Below, one piece after another: positions 50,643 to 60,479 of a stretch of DNA of 64,000 nt. Below the pieces are notes generated by a model. It did not search any database. It saw nothing but the letters and a program-made list of their open reading frames with translations, and was not told the DNA's origin. Positions within the stretch are counted from its first letter, which is position 1. Each line of letters starts with the position of its first letter. Made by a program: the position numbers and the translations under genes. Origin of the DNA: Sulfolobus islandicus Y.N.15.51 (GTDB lineage: Archaea; Thermoproteota; Thermoprotei_A; Sulfolobales; Sulfolobaceae); contig NC_012623.1 in assembly GCF_000022485.1 (NCBI RefSeq), positions 930,001 to 994,000 of the forward strand. The letters run 5' to 3'.

Positions 50643-52823
50643 ATGTTTCAAAGCTATTTCATGGACGCGGTAAATGGTTATTATAGGCACTTAGCAATAA
50701 TTGAATCCCAAGATTATCTAGAGAAGGTCAATTCGCTGGTTGAGGAATATTTAGAAGTCAATAAGAAGCCAAGGGTTATATATGGTTTTCATCCATGGCT
50801 TGATAATTCAAAGGATAGAATGATTGAATTTAGGAAGAAATTTGAAAATTTTCTTGACATAGATTATTCAAATTCAGAGAAATATCTTGGGCAAAGTGTT
50901 GATTTGGTAATATTAGATGCAATAGGTGATTTTAGGCCTAACTACATAGCTAGATTCGTAGACATGACCAAGGGAGGAGGTATGGCAATAATTTATAGTG
51001 ATGACATTTTAAGGGGTAAGTTGTATAAGGAGTCTTTGACTAGGGATGGTGTTGTAAAAGACCTATTTGAAAGGAGGTTTATGGAACTGGCAAAGAGGTA
51101 TAGGGGTATAATTTTCTTGCAAGGGGATAGGTTAACCTTTACTCCATACTCCTCCAATGAAACTCACAAATCTCATAAGAAAATTCCTAAAAGCCCTAAA
51201 GTTCCAATGCAGCTTCATGAGCTTTGTCTATCCTCTGATCAGAACAAGGTTCTTGAGGAGTCCCTGTTCATCACTAGCCCAGGGAAAAGGGTTCTAGTAG
51301 TAACTGCTGCTAGGGGTAGGGGTAAGAGTGCATCTATAGGTTTGTTTCTATCTTATCTAATGACTGAGGAAAAGTTCGGTAATATCCTTGTGACTTCCCC
51401 AACATATTACTCTTCACAAGAGATATTCAACTTCGTAATTAAAGGATTAGATGCTCTAAATGTCAAGTATAAACTAACTACCTCAAAGGATGGTAAGATA
51501 ATGAAGATAACTACTGGTGAATCCAGAGTAAAGTGGGTTTCCCCTGACTTGGCTAGAAATGAGGAGGGTGATCTAATAGTTGTAGACGAAGCTGCTGCCA
51601 TTGGTATGGAGTTTTTGGATTATATTTTACAAGGCTGGGATAAGACGATCTTGGTTACAACTGTTCATGGCTATGAGGGTTCTGGTAAGGCGTTTTTAAA
51701 GTACGTTAATAGATTAAAGAGTAAGGTTCTTTTGAAGCACATAAAGATGGATTATCCCATTAGATATGCTAAGGGTGACCCCATAGAGAAGTTCATGTTT
51801 GACGTATTCCTACTTGATGCTGAACCTGCTGAGGTTATGTATAATGGAGAGCTGAAAATAGAAGATGTCTCTCAAGAGGAGTTATTTCAAGATAATAATT
51901 TGCTAAAGAGTGTTTATGGAATACTGGTTACTGCTCATTATAGGAATTCTCCGGACGATTTGATGCTTTTAGGTGACATGGCGTTTCAAAAGATTGTAGT
52001 TGGTTATTCGTCTGAGAAACCAATTGCTGTTTGCCAAGTTGTTTCTGAGGGAGATCTTACTGATAGGCAAATAGAGGATATTTCCAATGGTTTAAAGAAT
52101 GAGGGGCATTTGATTCCCCATAGGCTCATAAAGTACATGAGGGCATTTGATTTCGGTAAGTTGAAAGGTTGGAGGATAATGAGGATTGCCGTTTCTCCGG
52201 AAAATCAAGGTAAGGGTATAGGAAGTAGAATTATTGAAGAGGTTATTAAGATGGCGAAGGGAGTGGATTGGGTAGGGTCCTCCTTTGTTGCAGATTATTC
52301 CGTTTTACGCTTTTGGATTAAGAATGGATTTACTCCAGTCTACTTATCCTCTATTAAGAACGAGGAGCTTAACGGTTACTCTGTTATTGTAATTAGGGCA
52401 TTGAGCGAAAAAAGTAAGGGGTTTGTTGTAAAGCTTTCCAGTTTATTGAAGGATAAGTTACTGAGGACTTCTCACCAGGTTTATTATAATTTGAACCCTC
52501 AACTTATCGCTTTGTTAATGAGAAATACTTATAGTGAAAGAAGAGAGGGAGAAGTACCGGATTTATATGTTAATAAGATCAAGGCTTATATAGAAGGTAA
52601 GGTACCTTATAATGTTATTGCTGAGACTGCGCATTTTTTAATCACTAAGCACTTTTTGGAACTTAAAGTGAATCTGAGTATCGAAGCTGAGGCTTCTTTA
52701 GTTGCTAGGGTTTTACAAGGTAAAAGTTGGTATCATGCTGGTTTAATGTTAGGTTTGAGTAGTAGGGAAGTTGAAGAAAGGGTTAAGCAAGGTTTAGAAG
52801 TTTTGTTAAGAACATATTCGTGA
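50643..52823 (+). CDS. tmcA: tRNA(Met) cytidine acetyltransferase TmcA/Nat10 family
   Basis: The 726-residue enzyme makes N4-acetylcytidine in RNA. It has an N-terminal DUF1726-like domain. An RNA helicase-like ATPase follows ([19 protein letters not shown] near residue 220, [18 protein letters not shown] near 310). A GNAT acetyltransferase domain comes next ([20 protein letters not shown] near 514), and a C-terminal tRNA-binding part ends the protein. The frame is open back into the tRNA-Gly gene; the ATG at 50643 is the natural start. Archaeal members modify tRNA and rRNA broadly. Confidence 0.95.
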   Translation: MFQSYFMDAVNGYYRHLAIIESQDYLEKVNSLVEEYLEVNKKPRVIYGFHPWLDNSKDRMIEFRKKFENFLDIDYSNSEKYLGQSVDLVILDAIGDFRPNYIARFVDMTKGGGMAIIYSDDILRGKLYKESLTRDGVVKDLFERRFMELAKRYRGIIFLQGDRLTFTPYSSNETHKSHKKIPKSPKVPMQLHELCLSSDQNKVLEESLFITSPGKRVLVVTAARGRGKSASIGLFLSYLMTEEKFGNILVTSPTYYSSQEIFNFVIKGLDALNVKYKLTTSKDGKIMKITTGESRVKWVSPDLARNEEGDLIVVDEAAAIGMEFLDYILQGWDKTILVTTVHGYEGSGKAFLKYVNRLKSKVLLKHIKMDYPIRYAKGDPIEKFMFDVFLLDAEPAEVMYNGELKIEDVSQEELFQDNNLLKSVYGILVTAHYRNSPDDLMLLGDMAFQKIVVGYSSEKPIAVCQVVSEGDLTDRQIEDISNGLKNEGHLIPHRLIKYMRAFDFGKLKGWRIMRIAVSPENQGKGIGSRIIEEVIKMAKGVDWVGSSFVADYSVLRFWIKNGFTPVYLSSIKNEELNGYSVIVIRALSEKSKGFVVKLSSLLKDKLLRTSHQVYYNLNPQLIALLMRNTYSERREGEVPDLYVNKIKAYIEGKVPYNVIAETAHFLITKHFLELKVNLSIEAEASLVARVLQGKSWYHAGLMLGLSSREVEERVKQGLEVLLRTYS

Positions 52824-52874
52824 CTAATTAGTATAATGAATGGACGAATATTTTACAACATAGAAATAATCATA

Positions 52875-52959
52875 CGCCGGGGACGGGATTTGAACCCGCG
52901 CAGGCTTTACGCCTACTGGCTCTCAAGGCCAGCCCCTTGGACCACTCGGGCACCCCGGC
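52875..52959 (-). tRNA. tRNA-Ser(TGA)
   Basis: Eighty-five bases with a long variable arm (TAGGCGTAAAGCCTG), acceptor GCCGGGG/CCCCGGC, anticodon stem CTGGC/GCCAG with loop CTTGAGA. The anticodon TGA reads TCA and TCG. No intron. Confidence 0.96.
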
Positions 52960-52983
52960 AAATTATAGTTTTACATTGTAGCT

Positions 52984-53544
52984 TTAATCTTTAACTATTG
53001 TGATTAAGGAGTACCCTTTTTTTCTCTTTATCGATTCAATTTTAAATCTTTTACCAAATATTTTCTCTATGTTCTCTTCACCCTTATATGCTACTAATTG
53101 CAAGAATCCCTTTTCAACTAGTCTATCATATGATTGGTCTTCAAGTTTTTTTAGAAAATCCACTCCTTTAGAAAGCGGTGGGTTAGAATAAATTGCGTTA
53201 AATTTAACGTCAACGGGAACATTGTCGAAGATGTCTGATTTTAATATTATTGTCCTATTTTCGACTCCATTAAGTTTGGCATTTTTCTTAGCTAACTTTA
53301 TGGCTATGTAGTTTACATCTACCATGTAAACCTTTAGATTAGGGTTTTTTAATGCTAAGTAAATTCCTATGGGCCCATAGCCACAGCCAACGTCTGCCAC
53401 TATTCCGCTTTCCGCTAATTTTATGTTTTCTAAAAGTACTCTTGTCCCCAAGTCTAATTCCTTTTTTGAAAATATCCCCGGGGAGGAGAGAAGGGTTAGA
53501 GGTACACCATTAATTACTTCAAAAATCGCGTATTCATGACTCAT
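52984..53544 (-). CDS. RsmC/YbiN-like class I methyltransferase
   Basis: The 186-residue protein has the SAM-binding motif IVADVGCGYGPIGIYLAL (about residues 42-59), DVNYIAIKLAKKNAKLNG, and the NPPLS catalytic motif near residue 121. Such motifs occur in small-subunit rRNA guanine-N2 methyltransferases. It overlaps the cbf5 stop by 11 bases and is the last gene of an rpl14e-cbf5 operon, consistent with an RNA target. Confidence 0.85.
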   Translation of the reverse strand: MSHEYAIFEVINGVPLTLLSSPGIFSKKELDLGTRVLLENIKLAESGIVADVGCGYGPIGIYLALKNPNLKVYMVDVNYIAIKLAKKNAKLNGVENRTIILKSDIFDNVPVDVKFNAIYSNPPLSKGVDFLKKLEDQSYDRLVEKGFLQLVAYKGEENIEKIFGKRFKIESIKRKKGYSLITIVKD

Positions 53545-54576
53545 GTTTTTTCCATGCTTTCGGATATATATCTCTCTGCATAAAAACTCTACTCAAATTG
53601 ACCACTATACCCTTTTTGGCGTTTTCTAACTCTTTACTATCGATTAATGCGTTACCCGTCGCTACTAATTCCCCCTTAAGTGTTAATACGGCAACTGTAT
53701 CGTTTCTTTTGAAGTTCTGGTAGGCTACTATACCGGGTACTGCTAGTTGTGCACCGTAAGCTAACGCATTTACTGCTGAGTCCTCTATTATAAGTTTGGG
53801 CATTTCACATGTCGCATATTCCATTGGCATAAGTACTCTTCTCAATTCCGTTTCGTCCTTGCAGTTCTTGTATAAGTATATTGCTTCAGAAAGGTCATGT
53901 AGCTTCACTAAATTTGTAGATTCTGTGAAAATCCCTGATCTAGTTCTTCTTAACTCTCTCATGTGTGCCCCACAACCGTAAATTATCCCTATGTCATGGC
54001 ATAATTTTCTCATGTAAGTTCCAGAGTCACAACTTACTCTGAATAGTACTAATTTCTTGTCCATGTCAAGTATTTCTATATCATATATACTTCTAACTCT
54101 CAATCTCCTCTTGACTGATGATCTAACTGGTGGTCTTTGGTATATTTCTCCTTCAAACGATTTTATTATCTTTGTCAATTCCTCTTTATCGTATTCACAG
54201 TGGACTTGCATTACGCATACGTACTCTTTTCCTCCTTTACTTATGTAATTCATTATTTTAGTTGCGTTCTCTATTCCTATCGGTAATACGCCGGTAACTT
54301 TTGGATTACCCCGCCCAGTGAAATGGGCTCCAGGGTCCCCCCATGTCCCGCTTTGTTAACGTTTAACATCTTTTTAATCCAATACGCCACTTCATGACTT
54401 GTTGGTCCGGGAGGTTTATCAAGGTTTATTATTGAGTTTTTTATATGTACGTCTATTGGTCTTTTCTCTGGATAGTATCCGTATGTATCTGATGTCTCAC
54501 TATCTTTTCTTATCTTCCATTCATTTTTATATCCACAAAAATTATCTATTTTGTAAATAAAATCATTTAGAATCAT
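53534..54576 (-). CDS. cbf5: Pseudouridine synthase Cbf5 (dyskerin), interrupted by an archaeal intron
   Basis: Two frames on the minus strand form one gene. Exon 1 (54576-54330) encodes the N-terminus with INLDKPPGPTSHEVAYWIKK and ends in KAGHGGTL. Exon 2 (54306-53534) continues PKVTGVLPIGIENATK, through the TruB core (VSCDSGTYMRKLCHDIG) to a PUA domain. Joining them over a 23-base intron gives 339 residues and restores the motif GTLDPKVTG. Cbf5 is the catalytic subunit of H/ACA ribonucleoproteins. It follows rpl14e by 5 bases. Confidence 0.95.
54307..54329 (-). other. cbf5 pre-mRNA intron with bulge-helix-bulge
   Basis: The RNA around the junction forms an exact bulge-helix-bulge: outer helix GGA/UCC, 3-base bulge GGA, 4-bp central helix CCCU/GGGG, 3-base bulge UAA, and an intronic GCCC/GGGC hairpin. 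Cutting after the second base of each bulge removes 23 bases and joins G with AU, creating the GAT codon of the catalytic Asp. Introns in crenarchaeal cbf5 are established knowledge. Confidence 0.93.
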
Positions 54577-54581
54577 CTAAA

Positions 54582-54872
54582 TCACAATGTTGGTATTTTA
54601 ATCTTTATTCTCTCTTTCATGTACTCTGTTAAACCAGCTTCCTCTATTTTCTTCCTTACTTCCTCATCTGAGGCTCCTTTCTGTATATCTATTTTCTTAT
54701 CAGTTGGTTCTAAATGTAGAATGTTGACTCTTCTTCTTTTAACACCGCTTATATCTTTTGGTCCAGTGACTAATACGAAGTTGTCATCTATTATATCGAC
54801 TATTACGCATTTGCTTCCAGCTTCTCTTCCCTTTACTTTTACACAAATTCTTCCAACTTCAATTGCGGGCAT
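54582..54872 (-). CDS. rpl14e: Ribosomal protein L14e
   Basis: The 96-residue L14e has the KOW-like N-terminus [19 protein letters not shown] and the [20 protein letters not shown] segment. ATG at 54872 is chosen; an upstream in-frame ATG would add four residues not typical of the family. It leads the rpl14e-cbf5-methyltransferase operon. Confidence 0.95.
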   Translation of the reverse strand: MPAIEVGRICVKVKGREAGSKCVIVDIIDDNFVLVTGPKDISGVKRRRVNILHLEPTDKKIDIQKGASDEEVRKKIEEAGLTEYMKERIKIKIPTL

Positions 54873-54913
54873 TTTTAGTCTCACAAAAACTTTTAAGAGG
54901 CTTAAATTTAAGA

Positions 54914-57652
54914 TTAGTGCCAGTATTTTCTTGTTCTTATAAACCTTTTTTCTTCATCTATTAAGGCCATGTAAAATTCATTTTCCCCTTCACTTAATTT
55001 ACTTAAAACTTTGCCTAAATTACTTGGTCCCACTCCATTGGTTGCTAATGCTATAAGGGTATATTTACCGTAATCTGGGAAGAAGGAGGCAATTCTCTTT
55101 AGGTCTTCTAATTGTCTTTTTTCCCTACTTGTTAATTTCTCCCCTTTTATCGCTTTTCTCACTATGTTTATAGAATCGTTATCATCTGGATTAGTTGCCG
55201 TTAAGAAGATTGAGGAGCATTTAGTGCATTTGTTAGGTGAGTTGATTATAGAATAAATTGAATTCCATCCACATGAAAGACAGATTAGCCTTAACTCCTT
55301 GTTTACTAGTCTCTTCTTGAAGATCTCTATCATAAGTGGTTTTTCCTCTTTGTCAAATACAGTGTAATTAAGGATTTTATCAAGAAATTGCCTAGCTAAG
55401 GAAGATGCTTCGTAAACCTCAACTATTTTCCAGCTGTAGTTTTTGAGTTCCTTTAATATTTCTATATCATAATTTTTCACCAATAGCTCATTAACTGCCT
55501 CTTCTCCGATTATTGTATCTCCATAAGCTTTTATAATGGATGATGTAAGCGTTATTTCCTTTTCTGGATCTACCATTCCAAACCTCTTTATTTCCACTAA
55601 TAATTTCCACTTGAATTGCGGACTTTCCTTTATTCCTCTCTTTAAGATTTCGACTATTTTAATTATAGGCAAGGAATTTAGTGTATTGACTATTTTTTCC
55701 ATGTCATTTTCAGTTATTGGTAGTACAGAAGATATTGCGATGTGATATGGATCTGCCCTATAGGATGTTTTGGTCTGTTTTTCCACATCTAACATAACTG
55801 AAATTATTGCACCAAGTGTGTTGTTCCCCCTTGAACCAAATGGTGAATGAATTATAATTAAGTTATTCTTTACTATTTCAACTAAGATAAGATCTGGTCT
55901 TAGTTCTGGGTATCCTCTTTCTACGAATTCCCTTACTACTTTAGATATACTATCGTCCTCAGTTTCTATTTTTCCCTTTTCTAACATGTAAATATACTCG
56001 TAAACTTTCCTTGCTATCTCTTTCTCAACCGGAATTGATTCCCCAAACCAACTTGGCAATATTCCGTTTTTTAGTTCAGCTCTTTCTACGAATATCCTAT
56101 CGTTTTCAATAGATACGACTTTCCATAGCTTGCTTCCTAAAATGAACACGCTTTCCTCATCTAACGAGGCTACGAAATCTTCATCCAAAGTACCTATTTT
56201 GATGTTAGTAGCGTGGTCGATTACAATATAGCTTCTAATGGAATCTGGTATCATATTAGTAGTGTAATAATATTTCCAGATTCTTCTACTTGGGACTAGG
56301 CTTCCATCTTCCCTTCTTTTAACTATTTTAGCACTCTCTAGGAGTTCTATCACACTTTCGAACATTTCGTCCGTGAAGTTCTTGAAATAAAATGAATTAC
56401 GTAGAATTTCCAAGATTTCGTTAGGATTTTTATAGCCCTCTAAAACCATTCCCGCTATTTCATGTGCTGCAACATCAAGCGGGTTTTCCTCAAATAGCGG
56501 TTTTTCCAAATAACTTGAATATAATGCCTCTATTATTGCTCTACACTCTAGAATATCGAAAACGTCCTCTGAAGGTATAACGTAACCTATAGACGTTCTA
56601 CCTATTTTATGTCCGCTTCTTCCCACCCTTTGAATTAACCTAATCACTTGTCTAGGTGACATGTATTGGACTACTAGATTGATTCTACCAATATCTATAC
56701 CTAGCTCTAAACTTGAAGTTGCAACTATCGCGTCTATATTTCCACTCTTAAAGTCGTTTTCCGTTTTTATCCTAATTTCTCTTGATAATGAACCGTGATG
56801 AGAACCTATTTTTAAGGAGTAGTTGCTTGTGAGATGATTGGCTACGAATTCACTAGTCTCCCTAGTATTTGTAAATATTATGATTGGCTTATTATTTTTT
56901 ATAATCTCGTTAAGTTTCTCGAGTCTTGCAATTGTATCTGGCCTTAATCCTAACCTTACTGCTAAATCTGCGTCTTTCTTTTCAACCTTAGGAAGGATCA
57001 GATTTACTTTTATATCCTTTATTGCGTTAATACTTGCTACTTCTACTTCTCCTTCCCTATCCAAGTATATTTTTGCCATCTCAATATCTCCTATGGTAGC
57101 AGAAATTCCTATTAATTGAATTCTATTTCTTGTTATCTTTTTGATTCTTTGGAGTAGTACAGAGAGTTCAATTCCTCTTTTCTCGTCTAACATTTCTTGT
57201 AATTCATCTATTATTATCCATTTCAGGTTTGTAAAGTATTTCCTAAAAGTATCGTTCAGTATTAAGTATAATAATGTTTCTGGAGTTACTATCAATACGT
57301 CAGGTGGGTTATCTAAAATTTCCTTCCTTTCCCTCTGGGAAGAATCTCCGTGTCTAACGTTAACGCTGATACCAAATGCATCTCCTACTCTTTTTAACCT
57401 TGACTCAAGGTCTCTATTTAGCGCTCTTAAGGGAGTTATGTAGAGTGTTGATATTTTTTCTGGTTTATCTTTGAAAATTGTGTAAAATATTGGTAATATT
57501 GCAGCCTCTGTTTTCCCATATCCAGTTGGTGCTATGATTAAAACGTTCTTTCCGGAGAGTATTTTAGGTATTGCTATTTTCTGGATTGGTGTTAGGTCTT
57601 CATAACCAAGTTTCTTCAGTCTTACCAAGAATTCATTGGTTACATTTATCAT
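54914..57652 (-). CDS. lhr: Lhr-type superfamily 2 helicase
   Basis: The 912-residue ATPase has Walker [12 protein letters not shown] (about residues 35-45), motif II IIDELQE, motif III ISATIG, and motif [15 protein letters not shown] long Lhr-specific C-terminal region follows. A Cys pair cluster (CLSCGWN and KCTKC) near residue 820 could bind zinc. Archaeal Lhr enzymes unwind DNA and act in repair. Its start is 39 bases from the divergent HerA-like gene. Confidence 0.9.
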   Translation of the reverse strand: MINVTNEFLVRLKKLGYEDLTPIQKIAIPKILSGKNVLIIAPTGYGKTEAAILPIFYTIFKDKPEKISTLYITPLRALNRDLESRLKRVGDAFGISVNVRHGDSSQRERKEILDNPPDVLIVTPETLLYLILNDTFRKYFTNLKWIIIDELQEMLDEKRGIELSVLLQRIKKITRNRIQLIGISATIGDIEMAKIYLDREGEVEVASINAIKDIKVNLILPKVEKKDADLAVRLGLRPDTIARLEKLNEIIKNNKPIIIFTNTRETSEFVANHLTSNYSLKIGSHHGSLSREIRIKTENDFKSGNIDAIVATSSLELGIDIGRINLVVQYMSPRQVIRLIQRVGRSGHKIGRTSIGYVIPSEDVFDILECRAIIEALYSSYLEKPLFEENPLDVAAHEIAGMVLEGYKNPNEILEILRNSFYFKNFTDEMFESVIELLESAKIVKRREDGSLVPSRRIWKYYYTTNMIPDSIRSYIVIDHATNIKIGTLDEDFVASLDEESVFILGSKLWKVVSIENDRIFVERAELKNGILPSWFGESIPVEKEIARKVYEYIYMLEKGKIETEDDSISKVVREFVERGYPELRPDLILVEIVKNNLIIIHSPFGSRGNNTLGAIISVMLDVEKQTKTSYRADPYHIAISSVLPITENDMEKIVNTLNSLPIIKIVEILKRGIKESPQFKWKLLVEIKRFGMVDPEKEITLTSSIIKAYGDTIIGEEAVNELLVKNYDIEILKELKNYSWKIVEVYEASSLARQFLDKILNYTVFDKEEKPLMIEIFKKRLVNKELRLICLSCGWNSIYSIINSPNKCTKCSSIFLTATNPDDNDSINIVRKAIKGEKLTSREKRQLEDLKRIASFFPDYGKYTLIALATNGVGPSNLGKVLSKLSEGENEFYMALIDEEKRFIRTRKYWH

Positions 57653-57691
57653 TACTTTAGCAGTAATGTAATACTAAAGGGGAATATATAA

Positions 57692-59410
57692 ATGTATGAG
57701 AAGAGACACATTGTGGCTAATTTACTAATGCTTATCATAGCTTACCTAATTGATCGTTTAATGAATTATTTGACATTTGGAAGTAATCTAAGTCAGCTAG
57801 TAAATAATTTGTCTATATTATTGCTGGTAATTCCCATATTGATGATAATATTCTCAGTAGTTATCACTTTAATGTTTTCATCCATAATAGTCTCATTCCT
57901 TTATTATGTAACAGCAATAGCTTACGCGTTAATTATTTCAAATAATGTGGACTTCAATCTTATCTTATCTACATTCTTAAATCTATTAGGATATTATGCT
58001 CTTGCTACCATTGTTATTGGAGCTATATTGGGGATTTCTAGAAGAAGTTTTCCAGATGAGATTTTGTTAAATATTTCCAGGTTAAATGTTAATATTAGTA
58101 AAAATAAGATTATTTACGGTGGGTTGTTCGTTGTGGTGTCCTTTCTGGTTTTCTATGAAGTTTTGTCCAATCTCTTTCTATTTATTGGTAGTATGGCATC
58201 ATTTGTCCTGACACTTCTTGTTTCAAATGATCTCGTTTTCCCTTTGATTATCTTGTCATGGTTCTCATTTCCTTTCCTATTTACGCAATTAGCTACTTAT
58301 TCTATAAAGGAAAAGGGGATAGAGTTGGGTTATATTGAGGGAATATTGGCTCCTTCTTTAGTTAATAGGATATCTAACACCAAATACGGATGGAGAAAAT
58401 TTTCCAATTTGAAATTTCATCTAAATTTTGACGAATCAAAGAATTATAACATAGTAATATTGGGTACGAGTGGATCTGGAAAGTCTAGTTTAGCTAAAAG
58501 TATTATTGGAAAATTTTCAGATATTAGTTACTTAGTTTTTGATTTACATGGAGAATACGAGATTGAAAGTGGAGAGAGGATTGATATCTCTAAAAATTCG
58601 TTAAATCCACTTTCATTAAATGGCGCATCACCTAGGCAAAGGGCACTGGAGGTTGCTTATATGCTAAGGTCCATTTTCAGACTTGGCAATTTGCAAACTA
58701 TAGATATTTTTAATATCATAATGGATACCTACGCTGAGAAAGGGATCGATGAGAACGATGAGAGTAGTTGGAATTCAACACCACCGACTTTTAGGGATGT
58801 GCTATTGATGATAGAAAGAAGAAAGAAATTGGTTGAGAATTCACAAGATCTTTCTAGGCTATCTTCCATAGAACCTTATATACAATTTTTGTCTAATCAA
58901 ATTTTAAGTGGCAATAGTTTGGACATGAAAAAGATCTTTGAGGGTAATATAATTCTGGATTTTTCTAAAGTTGCTACGGATGAGCTAAAATATATTTTGA
59001 TTGAGACTATACTTAGAGATTTTAGAAATTATCTATATAGGCGTGGAATTTCTCGTTTGTGGAAATTTTTGGTTATAGATGAGGCGCCTTTTATACTAGG
59101 TAAAGAGACTGGGTTAGAAATTGTTGAGAGGTTATTCGCGGAGGTAAGAAAGTTCGGAGTGGGAATGATTTTGATATCTCAGATAACTGAGAATATAGAA
59201 AATATTTTCCAAAATTCAAGTTATATCTTTATATTTAATGTTGTTGAGCCGAAAGAGTTAGACTACTTAAGTAGGGCATTGGGAGGGAGCGATAGGGATA
59301 GATACGAGGCTATTTATCAAGCTATTCGATCTTTAGAAAGGGGTCACGTAGTTACTATAAGCGGGGATAGTATAGATATACTTTTAGTAAAGCTTAATTC
59401 TTTAAAATAA
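57692..59410 (+). CDS. Membrane-anchored HerA/VirB4-like ATPase
   Basis: The 572-residue protein has about six membrane helices in residues 1-215. A RecA-like motor follows with Walker A GTSGSGKSS (about residue 258), VFDLHGEYE, Walker B KFLVIDEAPFIL (about 460) and the sensor region MILISQITENI. This architecture is that of archaeal HerA-FtsK-type DNA or protein pumps such as CedB of the Sulfolobus Ced DNA-import system; whether this is the CedB orthologue cannot be settled here. No CedA-like gene is adjacent. rpo13 follows with no gap. Confidence 0.82.
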   Translation: MYEKRHIVANLLMLIIAYLIDRLMNYLTFGSNLSQLVNNLSILLLVIPILMIIFSVVITLMFSSIIVSFLYYVTAIAYALIISNNVDFNLILSTFLNLLGYYALATIVIGAILGISRRSFPDEILLNISRLNVNISKNKIIYGGLFVVVSFLVFYEVLSNLFLFIGSMASFVLTLLVSNDLVFPLIILSWFSFPFLFTQLATYSIKEKGIELGYIEGILAPSLVNRISNTKYGWRKFSNLKFHLNFDESKNYNIVILGTSGSGKSSLAKSIIGKFSDISYLVFDLHGEYEIESGERIDISKNSLNPLSLNGASPRQRALEVAYMLRSIFRLGNLQTIDIFNIIMDTYAEKGIDENDESSWNSTPPTFRDVLLMIERRKKLVENSQDLSRLSSIEPYIQFLSNQILSGNSLDMKKIFEGNIILDFSKVATDELKYILIETILRDFRNYLYRRGISRLWKFLVIDEAPFILGKETGLEIVERLFAEVRKFGVGMILISQITENIENIFQNSSYIFIFNVVEPKELDYLSRALGGSDRDRYEAIYQAIRSLERGHVVTISGDSIDILLVKLNSLK

Positions 59411-59725
59411 ATGGTATCTGGTATGTCAACAGAGGAGGAAAAGGAAGGGACTATTGACGAGGAAGTTAGTGAAGAAAGGGAAGTTGAGGAGACATCAGAG
59501 GAGGAGTTTCCAAAACTTTCAATACAAGATATAGAGTTGCTAATGAAAAATACTGAAATTTGGGATAATTTATTGAATGGTAAGATCTCTGTAGATGAAG
59601 CTAAGAGGTTATTTGAGGACAATTATAAGGATTACGAGAAGAGGGATTCCAGAAGGAAAGCTAAAAAAGCGGTTAGTAAAAAGGTTAAAAAGACCAATAA
59701 AAAAGAAAAGAGTGTAGAGGGTTAA
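59411..59725 (+). CDS. rpo13: RNA polymerase subunit Rpo13
   Basis: The 104-residue protein is the crenarchaeal-specific RNAP subunit. An acidic disordered N-terminus (EEKEGTIDEEVSEEREVEE) precedes a helix-turn-helix (about 35-78, LSIQDIELLMKNTEIWDNLL and SVDEAKRLFEDNY), and a lysine-rich tail (RRKAKKAVSKKVKK) binds DNA downstream of the catalytic cleft. It starts directly after the ATPase stop and 4 bases before pcna1, so it is likely one transcript. Confidence 0.93.
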   Translation: MVSGMSTEEEKEGTIDEEVSEEREVEETSEEEFPKLSIQDIELLMKNTEIWDNLLNGKISVDEAKRLFEDNYKDYEKRDSRRKAKKAVSKKVKKTNKKEKSVEG

Positions 59726-59729
59726 AGTT

Positions 59730-60479
59730 ATGTTTAAGATTATTTACCCTAATGCGAAAGACTTTTTCTCGTTCATCAATTCTATTACAAAAGTTACTGA
59801 TTCTATTGTTCTAAATTTTACGGAAGATGGAATATTTTCGAGGCATTTGACTGAAGACAAAGTGTTGATGGCAATTATAAGAATACCTAAAGACGTTTTG
59901 AGTGAATATAGTATTGATAGTCCCACTTCAGTTAAATTAGACGTTTCTTCAGTAAAGAAGATTCTTTCAAAAGCTAGGTCAAAGAAAGCTACGATCGAGT
60001 TAAGTGAGACCGACAGTGGATTAAAGATTATAATAAGAGACGAGAAAAGTGGGGCGAAAAGTACCATTTATCTTAAAGCGGAAAAGGGTCAAGTTGAACA
60101 ATTGACTGAACCAAAAGTTAATTTGACCGTGAATTTCACTACAGATGAGAGCATACTTAATGTGATAGCAGCAGATGTATCTTTAGTTGGAGAAGAGATG
60201 AGGATTTCAACAGAAGAGGATAAGGTAAAGATAGAAGCTGGTGAGGAAGGTAAAAAGTATGTTGCATTGCTAATGAAAGATAAGCCCTTAAAAGAACTCT
60301 CCATAGACGCATCAGCTACATCTTCTTATAGCGCGGAGATGTTTAAGGATGCTATAACAGGCGTAAGAGGTTTTTCAGCCCCTACAATGGTGAGCTTTGG
60401 TGAGAATCTCCCTATGAAAATTGATGTGGAAGCAGTTAGTGGAGGTCACATGATCTTTTGGATAGCACCAAGGTTATAA
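59730..60479 (+). CDS. pcna1: Sliding clamp subunit PCNA1
   Basis: The 249-residue clamp protein is nearly identical to my memory of Sulfolobus PCNA1: MFKIIYPNAKDFFSFINSIT at the start, SSYSAEMFKDAITGVRGFSA, and MIFWIAPRL at the end. Sulfolobales assemble a heterotrimeric PCNA1-2-3 ring; PCNA1 contacts FEN1 in that ring. It lies in an operon with rpo13. The 3' end overlaps the convergent amidohydrolase by 34 bases. Confidence 0.97.
   Translation: MFKIIYPNAKDFFSFINSITKVTDSIVLNFTEDGIFSRHLTEDKVLMAIIRIPKDVLSEYSIDSPTSVKLDVSSVKKILSKARSKKATIELSETDSGLKIIIRDEKSGAKSTIYLKAEKGQVEQLTEPKVNLTVNFTTDESILNVIAADVSLVGEEMRISTEEDKVKIEAGEEGKKYVALLMKDKPLKELSIDASATSSYSAEMFKDAITGVRGFSAPTMVSFGENLPMKIDVEAVSGGHMIFWIAPRL

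Noticed and set aside
53534-54576. cbf5 as a frameshifted pseudogene
   Set aside because: The break is a precise 23-base intron with a perfect bulge-helix-bulge, and splicing restores the conserved catalytic motif.
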